NCBI GenBank assembly: GCA_900541415.1
Contig: UQJP01000011.1
Span: 54,253 to 118,252 of the forward strand
DNA: 64,000 nt
Source: an uncultured Odoribacter sp.
GTDB lineage: Bacteria; Bacteroidota; Bacteroidia; Bacteroidales; Marinifilaceae
Reading direction: 5' to 3'
Position numbers and translations under genes: made by a program. Shown piece after piece: positions 53,311 to 62,052 of the stretch. Numbering within the stretch: the stretch's first letter is position 1; every line of letters starts with the position of its first letter. The notes below the pieces were generated by a model that saw only the letters and a list, made by a program, of their open reading frames with translations, ran no database searches and was not told where the DNA came from.

Positions 53311-54543
53311 TCACCGTTGCCATTCCCGGATACGCCGGACAGCCCGCTCGGTTTGTTCCCGGTCGCCGAATCCGGTCAGGCGGAAAAAACCTTCCCCTCC
53401 CGGCCCGAAGCCCACACCGGGAGTACCCACCACATGACATTCCGACAACAGGCGGTCGAAAAACGTCCAGGAAGTCATCCCTGCCGGCACTTGCAGCCAC
53501 ACATAAGGAGAATTAACCCCGCCAAACGCCTGAAACCCGGCATCCAGCAACCCCGTCCGGATCGTACGGGCATTATCCATATAATAAGCTATCAGTTCAG
53601 CCACTTCCTGCCGCCCTTCGGAAGAATACACCGCTTCGGCAGCCCGCTGGATAATGTAAGCCGTTCCGTTGAATTTCGTACACTGGCGGCGATTCCACAG
53701 GCGGTTTAATTCCACGGCACGTCCCGCCCGGTCATACACCTTCAATTCGTGGGGCACAACGGTATACCCGCAACGCAGCCCCGTAAAACCCGCTGTTTTC
53801 GAAAAACTGCGGAACTCCACAGCCACCTGCTTCGCCCCCTCTATCTCGTAAATGCTATGGGGCACATTCTCCTCGTGGATATAAGCCTCGTAAGCCGCAT
53901 CGAACAAAAGCAGCACCCGGTGCTCCAACGCATAATCCACCCACGCTTTCAACTCCTCCCGGTTCAGCGCCGCCCCGGTGGGATTATTCGGCAAACACAA
54001 GTAAACCACATCCGGCACTTCCGCCGGAAATTCCGGTTTAAAATCATTTTCCGCCCGGCAAAGCAAATACACGATGTGACTCCAACGGCCACCCGCCTGC
54101 AACTCCCCGGCACGTCCCGCCATCACGTTGGAATCGATATACACCGGGTAAACCGGGTCGGTAACGGCAATCCGGTTACCCTCCGCCAGAATATCGGTGA
54201 AATTCCCGGTATCGCTTTTCGCCCCGTCGCTGATAAACACCTCGTCGGCATTCAGCGACACGCCTCGCGGCATGAAATCATGTTCCACGATCGTCTGCCT
54301 CAAAAAAGCATATCCCTGTTCCGGCCCGTACCCGCGAAAAGTAGAGCCGTCGCCCATTTCATCCACAGCCGCATGTAACGCCCGGATCACCGCAGGCGTC
54401 AGCGGACGGGTAACATCGCCTATCCCCAGGCGAATCACATCCGCTTCGGGATGTGCAGCTTTAAAATCCGTCACTTTCGCTGCGACCTCTGAAAAAAGAT
54501 AGCTCTCCGGCAGAGCCATAAATTGTTCGTTTACCAATACCAT
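53311..54543 (-). CDS. dapL: LL-diaminopimelate aminotransferase
   Basis: 410 residues, class I/II aminotransferase of the DapL type. The PLP Lys lies in the motif SFSKTAGFTGLRCGY; other family features are GIGDVTRPLTPAVI, SDGAKSDTGNF, NPTGAALN and the late SPYVWLQVPAG. It makes LL-diaminopimelate directly from tetrahydrodipicolinate, for lysine and peptidoglycan. It lies 6 nt downstream of dapF, so the two last steps are in one operon. Confidence 0.96.
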   Translation of the reverse strand: MVLVNEQFMALPESYLFSEVAAKVTDFKAAHPEADVIRLGIGDVTRPLTPAVIRALHAAVDEMGDGSTFRGYGPEQGYAFLRQTIVEHDFMPRGVSLNADEVFISDGAKSDTGNFTDILAEGNRIAVTDPVYPVYIDSNVMAGRAGELQAGGRWSHIVYLLCRAENDFKPEFPAEVPDVVYLCLPNNPTGAALNREELKAWVDYALEHRVLLLFDAAYEAYIHEENVPHSIYEIEGAKQVAVEFRSFSKTAGFTGLRCGYTVVPHELKVYDRAGRAVELNRLWNRRQCTKFNGTAYIIQRAAEAVYSSEGRQEVAELIAYYMDNARTIRTGLLDAGFQAFGGVNSPYVWLQVPAGMTSWTFFDRLLSECHVVGTPGVGFGPGGEGFFRLTGFGDREQTERAVRRIREWQR

Positions 54544-54549
54544 AAGCTT

Positions 54550-55386
54550 TTATATTATATCGTATAACTCACCTTCAAATACCGTTTCCGCCGCTCCGGT
54601 CATATAAACATGGCCGTCTGCCGCCCATTCCACCTGCAAATCGCCTCCCAGCAAGTGAAGCACCGCTTTCCGTTCGCACTTCCCGTTCAGCGCCCCGGCA
54701 ACCAGCGAAGCGCAAGCCCCGGTGCCGCATGCCAGCGTTTCGCCCGTGCCTCTTTCCCACACCCGCATCTTCAATTCGCCGGGATTTACCACTTGTATAA
54801 ATTCCACATTCGTGCGCTGCGGAAAAAAGGGATGGCATTCCATCACCTTACCGATTCCTTCCAGATCGATTTTGTCCACATCGTCCACGAACAACACCGC
54901 ATGGGGATTTCCCATCGACACGCAGGTAATGCGGAAAACGTCCGACCCGATATGGAAAGGCATATCCACCACCTTTTCATCCGGACAATCCACCGGAATC
55001 CGGCGGGGCGACAATTCGGGCACGCCCATATCCACCCGGACGGACTTCACTTTCCCGTTCTCCGGGAAAAGGGTCAGGTGGCGCACACCCGCCCCGGTTT
55101 CCAAATCGATCTCCGTTTTATCGGTATACCCATGATCGTACACATATTTTCCCACACAGCGGGAACCGTTCCCGCACATAGCCGACTCCGATCCGTCGGC
55201 ATTATACATCCGCATCCGGAAATCATACTGTCCGGAGGGGTCGATCAGGATCAACCCGTCGGAGCCTACACCGAAATGACGGTCGCTTACCCGTCTGGCC
55301 AATGCCGGAATATCAGCAATCGAATCACCGGTTCCATACAGATAAACATAGTCGTTTCCGATTCCCTGCATTTTTGTAAATTTCAT
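54550..55386 (-). CDS. dapF: Diaminopimelate epimerase
   Basis: 278 residues. Opening MKFTKMQGIGNDYVYLYG is typical. The catalytic Cys pair lies in AMCGNGSRCVGKYV and ERGTGETLACGTGACA. It converts LL- to meso-diaminopimelate. Complete length for the family. dapL follows after 6 nt. Confidence 0.96.
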   Translation of the reverse strand: MKFTKMQGIGNDYVYLYGTGDSIADIPALARRVSDRHFGVGSDGLILIDPSGQYDFRMRMYNADGSESAMCGNGSRCVGKYVYDHGYTDKTEIDLETGAGVRHLTLFPENGKVKSVRVDMGVPELSPRRIPVDCPDEKVVDMPFHIGSDVFRITCVSMGNPHAVLFVDDVDKIDLEGIGKVMECHPFFPQRTNVEFIQVVNPGELKMRVWERGTGETLACGTGACASLVAGALNGKCERKAVLHLLGGDLQVEWAADGHVYMTGAAETVFEGELYDII

Positions 55387-55418
55387 ATATACCCCCTATT
55401 TTTTAGAGTTACTTTTTG

Positions 55419-55426
55419 CAAATATA
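55419..55426 (-). promoter_or_regulatory. -7 element (TATATTTG) of dapF-dapL
   Basis: Exact TAnnTTTG on the minus strand, 33 nt before dapF. Confidence 0.55.
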
Positions 55427-55536
55427 TTATTTTTACAAAATATACAATCATAAAACAGGGGTATTGATTCAAAATAATACAATTTTATTCATCAATACCC
55501 CTATTTTAAACATCAACAATCCCTAAAAGATGTTTT

Positions 55537-56415
55537 TTAAAGTTCCAGCATCTTTTTCTCCCTCGTCAGGTCGGAACAATCCAGCCGGGGCGATGGGACG
55601 GAACACATCTTTATATAATCGCCCGCCTGGCAAGTGTAATCATAAAACACCTGTTGCTCGGTGGTTAAATTCTCTTTCTCCACAATCTCGCCTTTCAGCT
55701 CAAGAAAAGAATCCGGGTCGGTCTGTTCGGAACAACGCACAAACACGATGCGGCGGGCAATCGGGTTATGGTTATAATCGAGGGTCAGGTAGAGCCCCCT
55801 CAACATATCGGGACGGTCGTGAAGGGGTAATTGCAGATAGATCGTCACCAAAGCCAGCTGAGGCGCAGGCGTTTCGCTGAAAGACAGGTAAAGATTCCGG
55901 TAATCGCTCACAATCCCCACGCCCCACTGAATCGTGTTGTAGGCACTGATCCGCCCCACTTTCAGGTATTCCCCGTTGTCCGCCACCGTCAGCAGGAAAG
56001 GCTCTATTTTCAGGCTATCCGTAGACGACGAAAGGCTGTAACTCATATACTGCCCGCAATAAGGCGCAGCCTTGTGGGTGGATTGCAACATCTCCTCCCC
56101 CAACATCCCCACAAAGGGACTTCCCGCACGTTCCACACCCTCTTCCGGCTCGAACTCCGCAAGAAGCTGGCGGGTTGTGGCGATATTCGCCAAAAGCCGC
56201 TTCCGCGAAACATTGTTCACCTGCGACAGCGCATAATCCAGCGCATCGTCCGGCGAACTCTTCTTCACCGCTTCAAAATAGGCGGGAAACACCGTGGTAT
56301 ACAGTGACGACAACACGCTGGGCGTCATATCGATGCGGTCGGCTATTTCCTTCATTTTCACCCCTTTGTTACGCAGGTACTCGATCCGGCGGTATATTTC
56401 CAAAAATTCATTCAT
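55537..56415 (-). CDS. HTH-domain protein, candidate regulator of the phosphonate locus
   Basis: 292 residues from the ATG at 56415 (MNEFLEIYRRIEYLRNKGVK); a longer in-frame start would run into the shared promoter region. The N-terminal part contains a clear HTH (GVKMKEIADRIDMTPSVLSSLY). The rest is mixed alpha/beta, with a run of strands and the words GRISAYNTIQWGVGIVSDYRNLYLSF. I do not recognise a named family for the sensory half. It is divergent from the DUF5690 transporter that starts the aminoethylphosphonate genes. Confidence 0.55.
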   Translation of the reverse strand: MNEFLEIYRRIEYLRNKGVKMKEIADRIDMTPSVLSSLYTTVFPAYFEAVKKSSPDDALDYALSQVNNVSRKRLLANIATTRQLLAEFEPEEGVERAGSPFVGMLGEEMLQSTHKAAPYCGQYMSYSLSSSTDSLKIEPFLLTVADNGEYLKVGRISAYNTIQWGVGIVSDYRNLYLSFSETPAPQLALVTIYLQLPLHDRPDMLRGLYLTLDYNHNPIARRIVFVRCSEQTDPDSFLELKGEIVEKENLTTEQQVFYDYTCQAGDYIKMCSVPSPRLDCSDLTREKKMLEL

Positions 56416-56577
56416 ATCCTTGTTTTTTATGATGCGGTTTTTTCCAATCTCGGCAAAATAAACCATTTATCATGACAAGAGTGTTTCATGAATGTTACAT
56501 TAATATTACTTAATCCGGAGGCTCAAAATGAATTTTATGAATCCCGGATATTCATTTTTTCCCCGCTCCATCCCCTC

Positions 56578-56585
56578 TACTTTTG
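56578..56585 (+). promoter_or_regulatory. -7 element (TACTTTTG) of the aminoethylphosphonate operon
   Basis: Exact TAnnTTTG match 61 nt before the transporter start, overlapping an inverted repeat. Confidence 0.5.
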
Positions 56586-56601
56586 TTTCCGGAAAACAAA
56601 A
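56581..56601. promoter_or_regulatory. Candidate operator: TTTTGTTT-CCGG-AAACAAAA dyad
   Basis: Near-perfect inverted repeat (8-bp arms around CCGG plus one extra A) that covers the end of the -7 box and the start point. A natural site for the divergent HTH protein; the link is inference. Confidence 0.5.
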
Positions 56602-56645
56602 ACACGCTTCCCGGAACACCGGGCGGCAATTAAAAACAAACCGAT

Positions 56646-57992
56646 ATGAATTTTTCCTTCACTGCTAAAACCGCTTCCGGAAAACGCCTCTCCGACCTGC
56701 TGTTCATCCTTTGGGCAGGAGGCGCGGCCCTATTGTCCTACTCCCTGGTGTATGCCCTGCGCAAACCTTACACTGCCGCCGCTTTCGAGGGACTGGAATT
56801 TTTCAATATGGACTATAAAGTAGCAGTCACCATTGTCCAGATATTAGGCTACCTGATTGCCAAATTCGCCGGAATCAAACTAATTTCCGAACTCAAAAAG
56901 GAAACCCGCTTCCGTTTCATCGTTATAGCCTCGGTTATGGCCGAACTGGCCTTGGTGGGATTCTGGCTGCTACCCGCTCCCTATAACCTGTTTGTGATGT
57001 TTTTCAACGGCTTGGCTTTAGGCTGCATGTGGGGCGTGATTTTCAGCTTCATCGAAGGAAGGCGGGTGACCGACCTGCTGGCCAGTATGCTCGGCGTGAG
57101 CATCGTGTTCAGTTCAGGCACGGCGAAATCGATCGGCCTGTTTTTTATGAACACCCTGCACGTAGACCCGTTCCTCATGCCCGCCCTGATCGGAGGCTTG
57201 GCCCTGCCCCTGTTGTTGTTGCTGGGTTACAGCCTCAGCCGCCTGCCGCAACCCGACGAACACGACATTGCCAGCAAATCGAAGCGCGAAACCCTGAACG
57301 GCAAGCAGCGCTGGGAACTGTTCCGCCAATATATGCCGATGCTGACACTTTTACTGGCCGCTAATTTCCTGCTGGTTATCCTTCGCGACATCAAAGAAGA
57401 CTTTTTAGTGAATATCTTCGATGTGTCGGCTTACTCCTCCTGGATTTTCGCCCGCATCGACAGTATCGTCACCCTGATTATTTTAGGGATTTTCGGATTG
57501 ATGATGTTTGTAAAAAGCAATATCAAAAGCCTGATGGTTCTGCTCTCGATGGTTATTGTCGGCATGGTCTTTATGGGAATCACCTCTTTCGGGTACAGCC
57601 GCATCCAGCTTAGCCCTATCAGCTGGCTTTTCATACAAAGCCTTTGCCTTTACATCGCTTTCCTGACTTTCCAAACCATTTTCTTCGACCGTTTTATCGC
57701 CTGTTTCAAGATCAAAGGCTGTGTCGGCTTCTTCATCGCCCTGATCGATTTTATCGGTTACACCGGAACGGTGCTCGTATTGACCGTAAAAGAATTTATG
57801 CACCCGGACATCAACTGGCTGGAATTCTACAACCTCTCGGCGGGCTGTGTCAGCCTGTTCTGCTGTGTGGCTTTCACCGGGGCAATGTGCTGCCTGTGGA
57901 GCCAATACCGCAAAAAATTTCCGCGCTTACAGGAGGCTCACCCCGAAGCCTGCCCCGTTCCTCCGCTGACCGCCTTGCAGCAAGCCGTTTAA
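56646..57992 (+). CDS. DUF5690 MFS-type membrane transporter (candidate 2-aminoethylphosphonate uptake)
   Basis: 448 residues with about 12 hydrophobic helices: LVYALRKPYTAAAFEGLEF after TM1, then NGLALGCMWGVIFSFIEGRR, VSIVFSSGTAKSIGLFFM and SWIFARIDSIVTLIILGIFG. This is the DUF5690 family, an MFS branch without known substrate. It opens a gene set with phnX and phnW, so uptake of 2-aminoethylphosphonate or a related molecule is a reasonable hypothesis. Note the 103-nt gap and second promoter before phnX. Confidence 0.75.
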   Translation: MNFSFTAKTASGKRLSDLLFILWAGGAALLSYSLVYALRKPYTAAAFEGLEFFNMDYKVAVTIVQILGYLIAKFAGIKLISELKKETRFRFIVIASVMAELALVGFWLLPAPYNLFVMFFNGLALGCMWGVIFSFIEGRRVTDLLASMLGVSIVFSSGTAKSIGLFFMNTLHVDPFLMPALIGGLALPLLLLLGYSLSRLPQPDEHDIASKSKRETLNGKQRWELFRQYMPMLTLLLAANFLLVILRDIKEDFLVNIFDVSAYSSWIFARIDSIVTLIILGIFGLMMFVKSNIKSLMVLLSMVIVGMVFMGITSFGYSRIQLSPISWLFIQSLCLYIAFLTFQTIFFDRFIACFKIKGCVGFFIALIDFIGYTGTVLVLTVKEFMHPDINWLEFYNLSAGCVSLFCCVAFTGAMCCLWSQYRKKFPRLQEAHPEACPVPPLTALQQAV

Positions 57993-58030
57993 AAAACGGG
58001 ATACGGAGAACAGGCATAGGGTTTCCTCAC

Positions 58031-58038
58031 TAAATTTG
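58031..58038 (+). promoter_or_regulatory. -7 element (TAAATTTG) before phnX
   Basis: Exact TAnnTTTG match in the transporter-phnX gap; a possible internal promoter. Confidence 0.45.
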
Positions 58039-58095
58039 CAAACTGTCCGGAAAACACCGACCGATTTATATAGTCATTCAAAATTCAGATAAAAT

Positions 58096-58896
58096 ATGAA
58101 AAAAATTAATTGCATCATTATGGATTGGGCAGGCACAGCCGTAGATTTCGGTTGTTTCGCACCCCTACACGCTTTCCTGAAAATCTTTGAAGAAAAAAAT
58201 ATCCGGATCACCTACCGCCAGGCACGCGAGCCGATGGGATTGCTCAAAATAGAGCACATCAAAGCCATTTTGCGCATGCCGGAAGTAGAGGCACAATTCC
58301 GCCAGGTTTACGGACGCGAGTGGGATATGCGCGACGTGAACGAAATGTATGAAAGCTTTGAAAAACACCTGTTCGGTTCACTGGAGAATTTCACCACCCC
58401 GATACCGGGAGTCATCGACACCCTGAACGGCCTACGCAATGAAGGCATCCGCATCGGGTCTACCACCGGATACACCGGGGCGATGATGGACGTTGTCCGT
58501 CCCGGAGCGGCAGCCAAAGGCTACACGGTGGACAATCTGGTGACGCCGGATCGTCTGCCCGCCGGACGCCCCGCCCCGTATATGGTCTACCAGAATATGA
58601 TCGACCTGGCGATTCCCTCGGTAGATGAAGTGGTGAAAGTGGGCGACACGATCGCCGACATCAAAGAAGGAATTAACGCAAAGGTATGGTCGGTAGGCAT
58701 CATCACCGGAAGCAATGAACTGGGCTTATCCCAGGAGGAGTATAACACCACCGCCCCGGAACAACTGGAAAAAATGAAATACGAAGTACGGAAACGGATG
58801 CTCGATGCCGGAGCGCACTATGTGATCGACACGATCTGCGAATTACCGGAAATCATTGCCACGATCAATGCCCGGATGAACAACGATTATAAATAA
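58096..58896 (+). CDS. phnX: Phosphonoacetaldehyde hydrolase
   Basis: 266 residues, HAD superfamily. Nucleophile Asp in IMDWAGTAVDFG and the Schiff-base Lys in MGLLKIEHIKAIL (Lys near residue 51), both diagnostic of PhnX. Later HAD motifs are GSTTGYTGAMMD and VKVGDTIADIKEG. It splits phosphonoacetaldehyde to acetaldehyde and phosphate. It is followed 20 nt later by phnW, so the two steps of 2-aminoethylphosphonate degradation are linked. Confidence 0.95.
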   Translation: MKKINCIIMDWAGTAVDFGCFAPLHAFLKIFEEKNIRITYRQAREPMGLLKIEHIKAILRMPEVEAQFRQVYGREWDMRDVNEMYESFEKHLFGSLENFTTPIPGVIDTLNGLRNEGIRIGSTTGYTGAMMDVVRPGAAAKGYTVDNLVTPDRLPAGRPAPYMVYQNMIDLAIPSVDEVVKVGDTIADIKEGINAKVWSVGIITGSNELGLSQEEYNTTAPEQLEKMKYEVRKRMLDAGAHYVIDTICELPEIIATINARMNNDYK

Positions 58897-58916
58897 ACCG
58901 AATAAAAATAAACATC

Positions 58917-60002
58917 ATGAGAAATTATATACTTCTGACCCCCGGCCCCCTAAGCACCTCACAAACCGTACGCGAAGCCATGTTGCAGGACTGGTGCACC
59001 TGGGACAAAGATTATAACGAAGGCGTAGTGAGCGAAATACGCAGGCAATTGTTAGAGCTGGCAAAAGTCAGCGGCGCATACACCACCGTCCTGTTGCAAG
59101 GTAGCGGCACTTATGGCGTAGAGGCCACATTGGGCTGCACCGTCAAAGATTCGGACAAGCTCCTGATTCTTGCCAACGGAGCTTACGGGAAACGGATGGC
59201 ACAGATCGCCGATTACCTGAAATTGAATTATGTGCTGGTCAGCCTGCATGAAGCAGAGCCCGTAACGGCAGCCGTGGCGGAAAAAGCGCTGGCGGAAAAT
59301 CCCGGTATCACCCACCTGTCTGTGGTACATTGTGAAACAACGACAGGGATACTGAATCCTATCGAACAACTCGCCCCGGTGGTGAAAGCCCACGGACTGA
59401 CCTGGATTGTGGATGCGATGAGCAGTTTCGGCGGAATACCGATCGACATCGAAGACCTGGGAATCGACTTTCTGGTGAGCAGCGCCAACAAATGTATTCA
59501 GGGCGTGCCGGGCATGTCGTTCGTTATCGCCCGGCAATCGAAACTGCAAACCTGCAAAGGCGTGGCACGTTCCCTGTCGCTCGACCTGTATGCTCAATGG
59601 GAAGAAATGGAAAAGGGACACGGGAAATGGCGTTTCACCTCTCCCACCCACGTCGTACGCGCTTTTTTCCAGGCTATCAAAGAATTGCAAGCAGAAGGCG
59701 GCATTCCCGCACGCTATAACCGTTATCGGGAAAACCACCGCACGCTGGTGGAAGGTATGCGCTCCCTCGGCTTCAAAACTTTGCTGCCCGACGAAAACCA
59801 GTCGCCGATCATCACCTCGTTCCTTTACCCACATAACTCGTTCGATTTCGGCTCATTCTACGAACAACTGAAACAACACGGTTTTGTGATCTATCCGGGA
59901 AAAATTTCCGATGCCGATACTTTCCGTATCGGGAATATCGGGGACGTGTTCCCACAGGATTTCAAAGCCCTCACGGAAGCAATCCGCCAATGTAAATACT
60001 AA
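58917..60002 (+). CDS. phnW: 2-aminoethylphosphonate-pyruvate transaminase
   Basis: 361 residues, class V aminotransferase. It begins NYILLTPGPLSTSQTVREAM and has the PLP Lys in SSANKCIQGVPG, with VDAMSSFGGIPIDI carrying the cofactor Asp region. It converts 2-aminoethylphosphonate plus pyruvate to phosphonoacetaldehyde and alanine. It is the third gene of the locus, convergent with the glycerophosphodiesterase. Confidence 0.95.
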   Translation: MRNYILLTPGPLSTSQTVREAMLQDWCTWDKDYNEGVVSEIRRQLLELAKVSGAYTTVLLQGSGTYGVEATLGCTVKDSDKLLILANGAYGKRMAQIADYLKLNYVLVSLHEAEPVTAAVAEKALAENPGITHLSVVHCETTTGILNPIEQLAPVVKAHGLTWIVDAMSSFGGIPIDIEDLGIDFLVSSANKCIQGVPGMSFVIARQSKLQTCKGVARSLSLDLYAQWEEMEKGHGKWRFTSPTHVVRAFFQAIKELQAEGGIPARYNRYRENHRTLVEGMRSLGFKTLLPDENQSPIITSFLYPHNSFDFGSFYEQLKQHGFVIYPGKISDADTFRIGNIGDVFPQDFKALTEAIRQCKY

Positions 60003-60016
60003 ATAGACTACTTTAT

Positions 60017-61261
60017 TTATTTTTTATATCCCAGGGCATCCAGCACCTTTTCCGCCTCAGGCGGTTCCGGACGCTGCTGAACGCTCTGGGATACATGTTT
60101 CCGGTAAAAACGGATCGTTTCATCCGCCCGGTTGGTAAACATGCCGTCCGTCCGGCTCTGCTCCGACTGTCCGGCCTTTATCCCGGTATATTCTTCCATT
60201 TGCTCTTCCGTATCGAAACTGTAAGGATGTATCCGCATTCCCGCCCGGTGGATCATCGCCCCCTGCCAGGGCTCCAGCAAATCGTCGTAATTGTTCGGGG
60301 CTCCACCGATGCTCGGCCCCATAATCACCGCCCCCTGCCGGATTCCGTAATTGATCTTTGCCGCATACTCCTCCGGCGACCTGCTTTTCAGGTCGGAAGC
60401 CTCGTTTCCCAGCCACAACAGGAAACAGGCAGGCAACAAACGCGGGAAAGCCTGCCGCAATTTAGCCAGGCTCTCGTCCGAAAAAGTTTGCAGGATCACC
60501 CGCGCCGGAGTATTGGCAACTCCCACCCGTCCCTCCTTCACCGGAACGGTTTTCAGTCTCACCACATCGGGATGATACCACCCCAGACGTTCCAGCTCCC
60601 GCCTCAAATCCATTTCCATGCCGGGAAATAACTGCGGCTCTTTCGTTTCCGGATAAATTCCGGGACGATTCCCGTTATCCTGCGGATCGGGCTCATACCG
60701 GGTAACCGGCCTGCCTTCCCCGTCTTTTCCGTAAATGCGCTTCCCGTCCTCATCCCGCACAATCCGGCAGCCCTCCGCAATTCTCACCACATCTTCCAGC
60801 GTCAGCACGTCCAATCCCACGAATCCCGCCCGGGCCCGTTCCGGATAAGCCGTGTTAAACCATTTTCCGGCATCCAGCTTCCGCAGTTCCTCCAGCGTAA
60901 AAGCGGACACCGGGCTGTCCGCCCGTTCGGGAAACACCTCCCCGACATTGGTCGTCCGCCGCAAATCCACATCGTGCAGGGCGATCAGCACGCCATCCTT
61001 CGTCCGCTGTAAATCCAGTTCCAGATAATCCGCCCCCGTATTTCTCGCCCAGCGCATAGCCGCCTCGGTTTCCTCCGGAGCCCAAAAGGTGGTACCCCGG
61101 TGTGCGATCACAATATTTTCAGGCAGATCATTCAACACATCCACCGCCTCCTGCGGCAAACGTTCCAGCGGAAGTACATCCCCCCGCCCTCCGGACATTC
61201 CAGTTCCGGATTCAATGACAGTTGTCAGCAATAGCATCATAAGCAGCCGATTTATTTCCAT
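60017..61261 (-). CDS. Glycerophosphodiester phosphodiesterase family protein, secreted
   Basis: 414 residues with a hydrophobic N-terminus (MEINRLLMMLLLTTVIESG) that acts as signal or anchor. GDPD motifs: VIAHRGTTFWAPEET, ELDLQRTKDGVLIALHD with catalytic His and acidic residues, and later LKTVPVKEG. It releases glycerol-3-phosphate from phospholipid head groups, in the periplasm or at the surface. It faces phnW in convergent orientation; both genes can supply phosphate. The long insert between strands (about 180-250) is family-typical in Bacteroidota. Confidence 0.88.
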   Translation of the reverse strand: MEINRLLMMLLLTTVIESGTGMSGGRGDVLPLERLPQEAVDVLNDLPENIVIAHRGTTFWAPEETEAAMRWARNTGADYLELDLQRTKDGVLIALHDVDLRRTTNVGEVFPERADSPVSAFTLEELRKLDAGKWFNTAYPERARAGFVGLDVLTLEDVVRIAEGCRIVRDEDGKRIYGKDGEGRPVTRYEPDPQDNGNRPGIYPETKEPQLFPGMEMDLRRELERLGWYHPDVVRLKTVPVKEGRVGVANTPARVILQTFSDESLAKLRQAFPRLLPACFLLWLGNEASDLKSRSPEEYAAKINYGIRQGAVIMGPSIGGAPNNYDDLLEPWQGAMIHRAGMRIHPYSFDTEEQMEEYTGIKAGQSEQSRTDGMFTNRADETIRFYRKHVSQSVQQRPEPPEAEKVLDALGYKK

Positions 61262-61420
61262 ATTCCATCCGTTTTATACGCAAGCACCGTCCGTTTTTTT
61301 CCTTTCCGGCAATTTTTCATCACTTTTTTAACCACAATTAGGAATTTTTTTCCCGGATATGGTGTCCTACTTTCAGGAAGGTACGTAAACAGAATTATAA
61401 CCACATTAATCAAACAATTT

Positions 61421-61924
61421 ATGAGAAAGATAGGAATATTTTTCGGTTCAACCACAGGCTACACCGAAGAAGTTGCGGAAAAAATAGCTACCCGCTTAGG
61501 GGTTGGAAAAGAAGACATCCACAATGTGATGGACACCCAGGTGGAAGCCGTCGCCCCCTATGATATATTGCTGTTAGGATGCTCCACCTGGGGAGAAGGG
61601 GAACTTCAGGACGATTGGAATGATTTCCTTTTCAAACTGAAAGACCTGAAACTCGAAGGAAAGACCGTTGCCATCTTCGGCTGCGGGGATTCCGCCACAT
61701 ATAGCACCAGTTTTTGCGATGCAATCGGATTGATCCACAACGAACTGCTCCACACAGGTTGCCGATTTGCCGGGGAAACGGAAGTGAACGGATATAGCTT
61801 CGACCATTCCGGCGCAGAAATAAACGGGAAATTCGCAGGATTACCTATCGACGAGATCAACGAACCGGAAAAAACCGAAGAACGGGTGAACGCCTGGGTT
61901 GAAAAATTAAAAAAACTCCAATAA
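61421..61924 (+). CDS. fldA: Flavodoxin
   Basis: 167 residues, complete. FMN phosphate loop FFGSTTGYTEEVAEKIA, LLLGCSTWGEGELQDDW and the second FMN loop IFGCGDSATYSTSFCDAIG. A one-electron carrier in anaerobic metabolism that can replace ferredoxin, perhaps with the hydrogenase system of this organism. Single gene with a strong terminator after it. Confidence 0.96.
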   Translation: MRKIGIFFGSTTGYTEEVAEKIATRLGVGKEDIHNVMDTQVEAVAPYDILLLGCSTWGEGELQDDWNDFLFKLKDLKLEGKTVAIFGCGDSATYSTSFCDAIGLIHNELLHTGCRFAGETEVNGYSFDHSGAEINGKFAGLPIDEINEPEKTEERVNAWVEKLKKLQ

Positions 61925-61961
61925 CTAACGGCTCACAAAGCCACAAACAGCCCACAGGCAG

Positions 61962-62008
61962 AAGGCAAATAACAAGGAACAATTGTTTTTTGCCTTTCCT
62001 GTTTTTTT
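61962..62008 (+). terminator. Terminator of the flavodoxin gene
   Basis: AAGGCAAATAACAA pairs with TTGTTTTTTGCCTT (one mismatch), followed by TCCTGTTTTTTT. Confidence 0.75.
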
Positions 62009-62015
62009 CACAAAA

Positions 62016-62035
62016 TAGATTATATTTGTAATCTA
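62016..62035 (+). promoter_or_regulatory. Dyad with -7 box (TATATTTG) upstream of the metzincin gene
   Basis: TAGATTA-TATTTG-TAATCTA has perfect 7-bp arms and encloses the exact TAnnTTTG at 62021-62028. The promoter is therefore likely to be controlled by a dimeric repressor or activator. Confidence 0.5.
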
Positions 62036-62052
62036 AACTTCAGGACTAAAAA

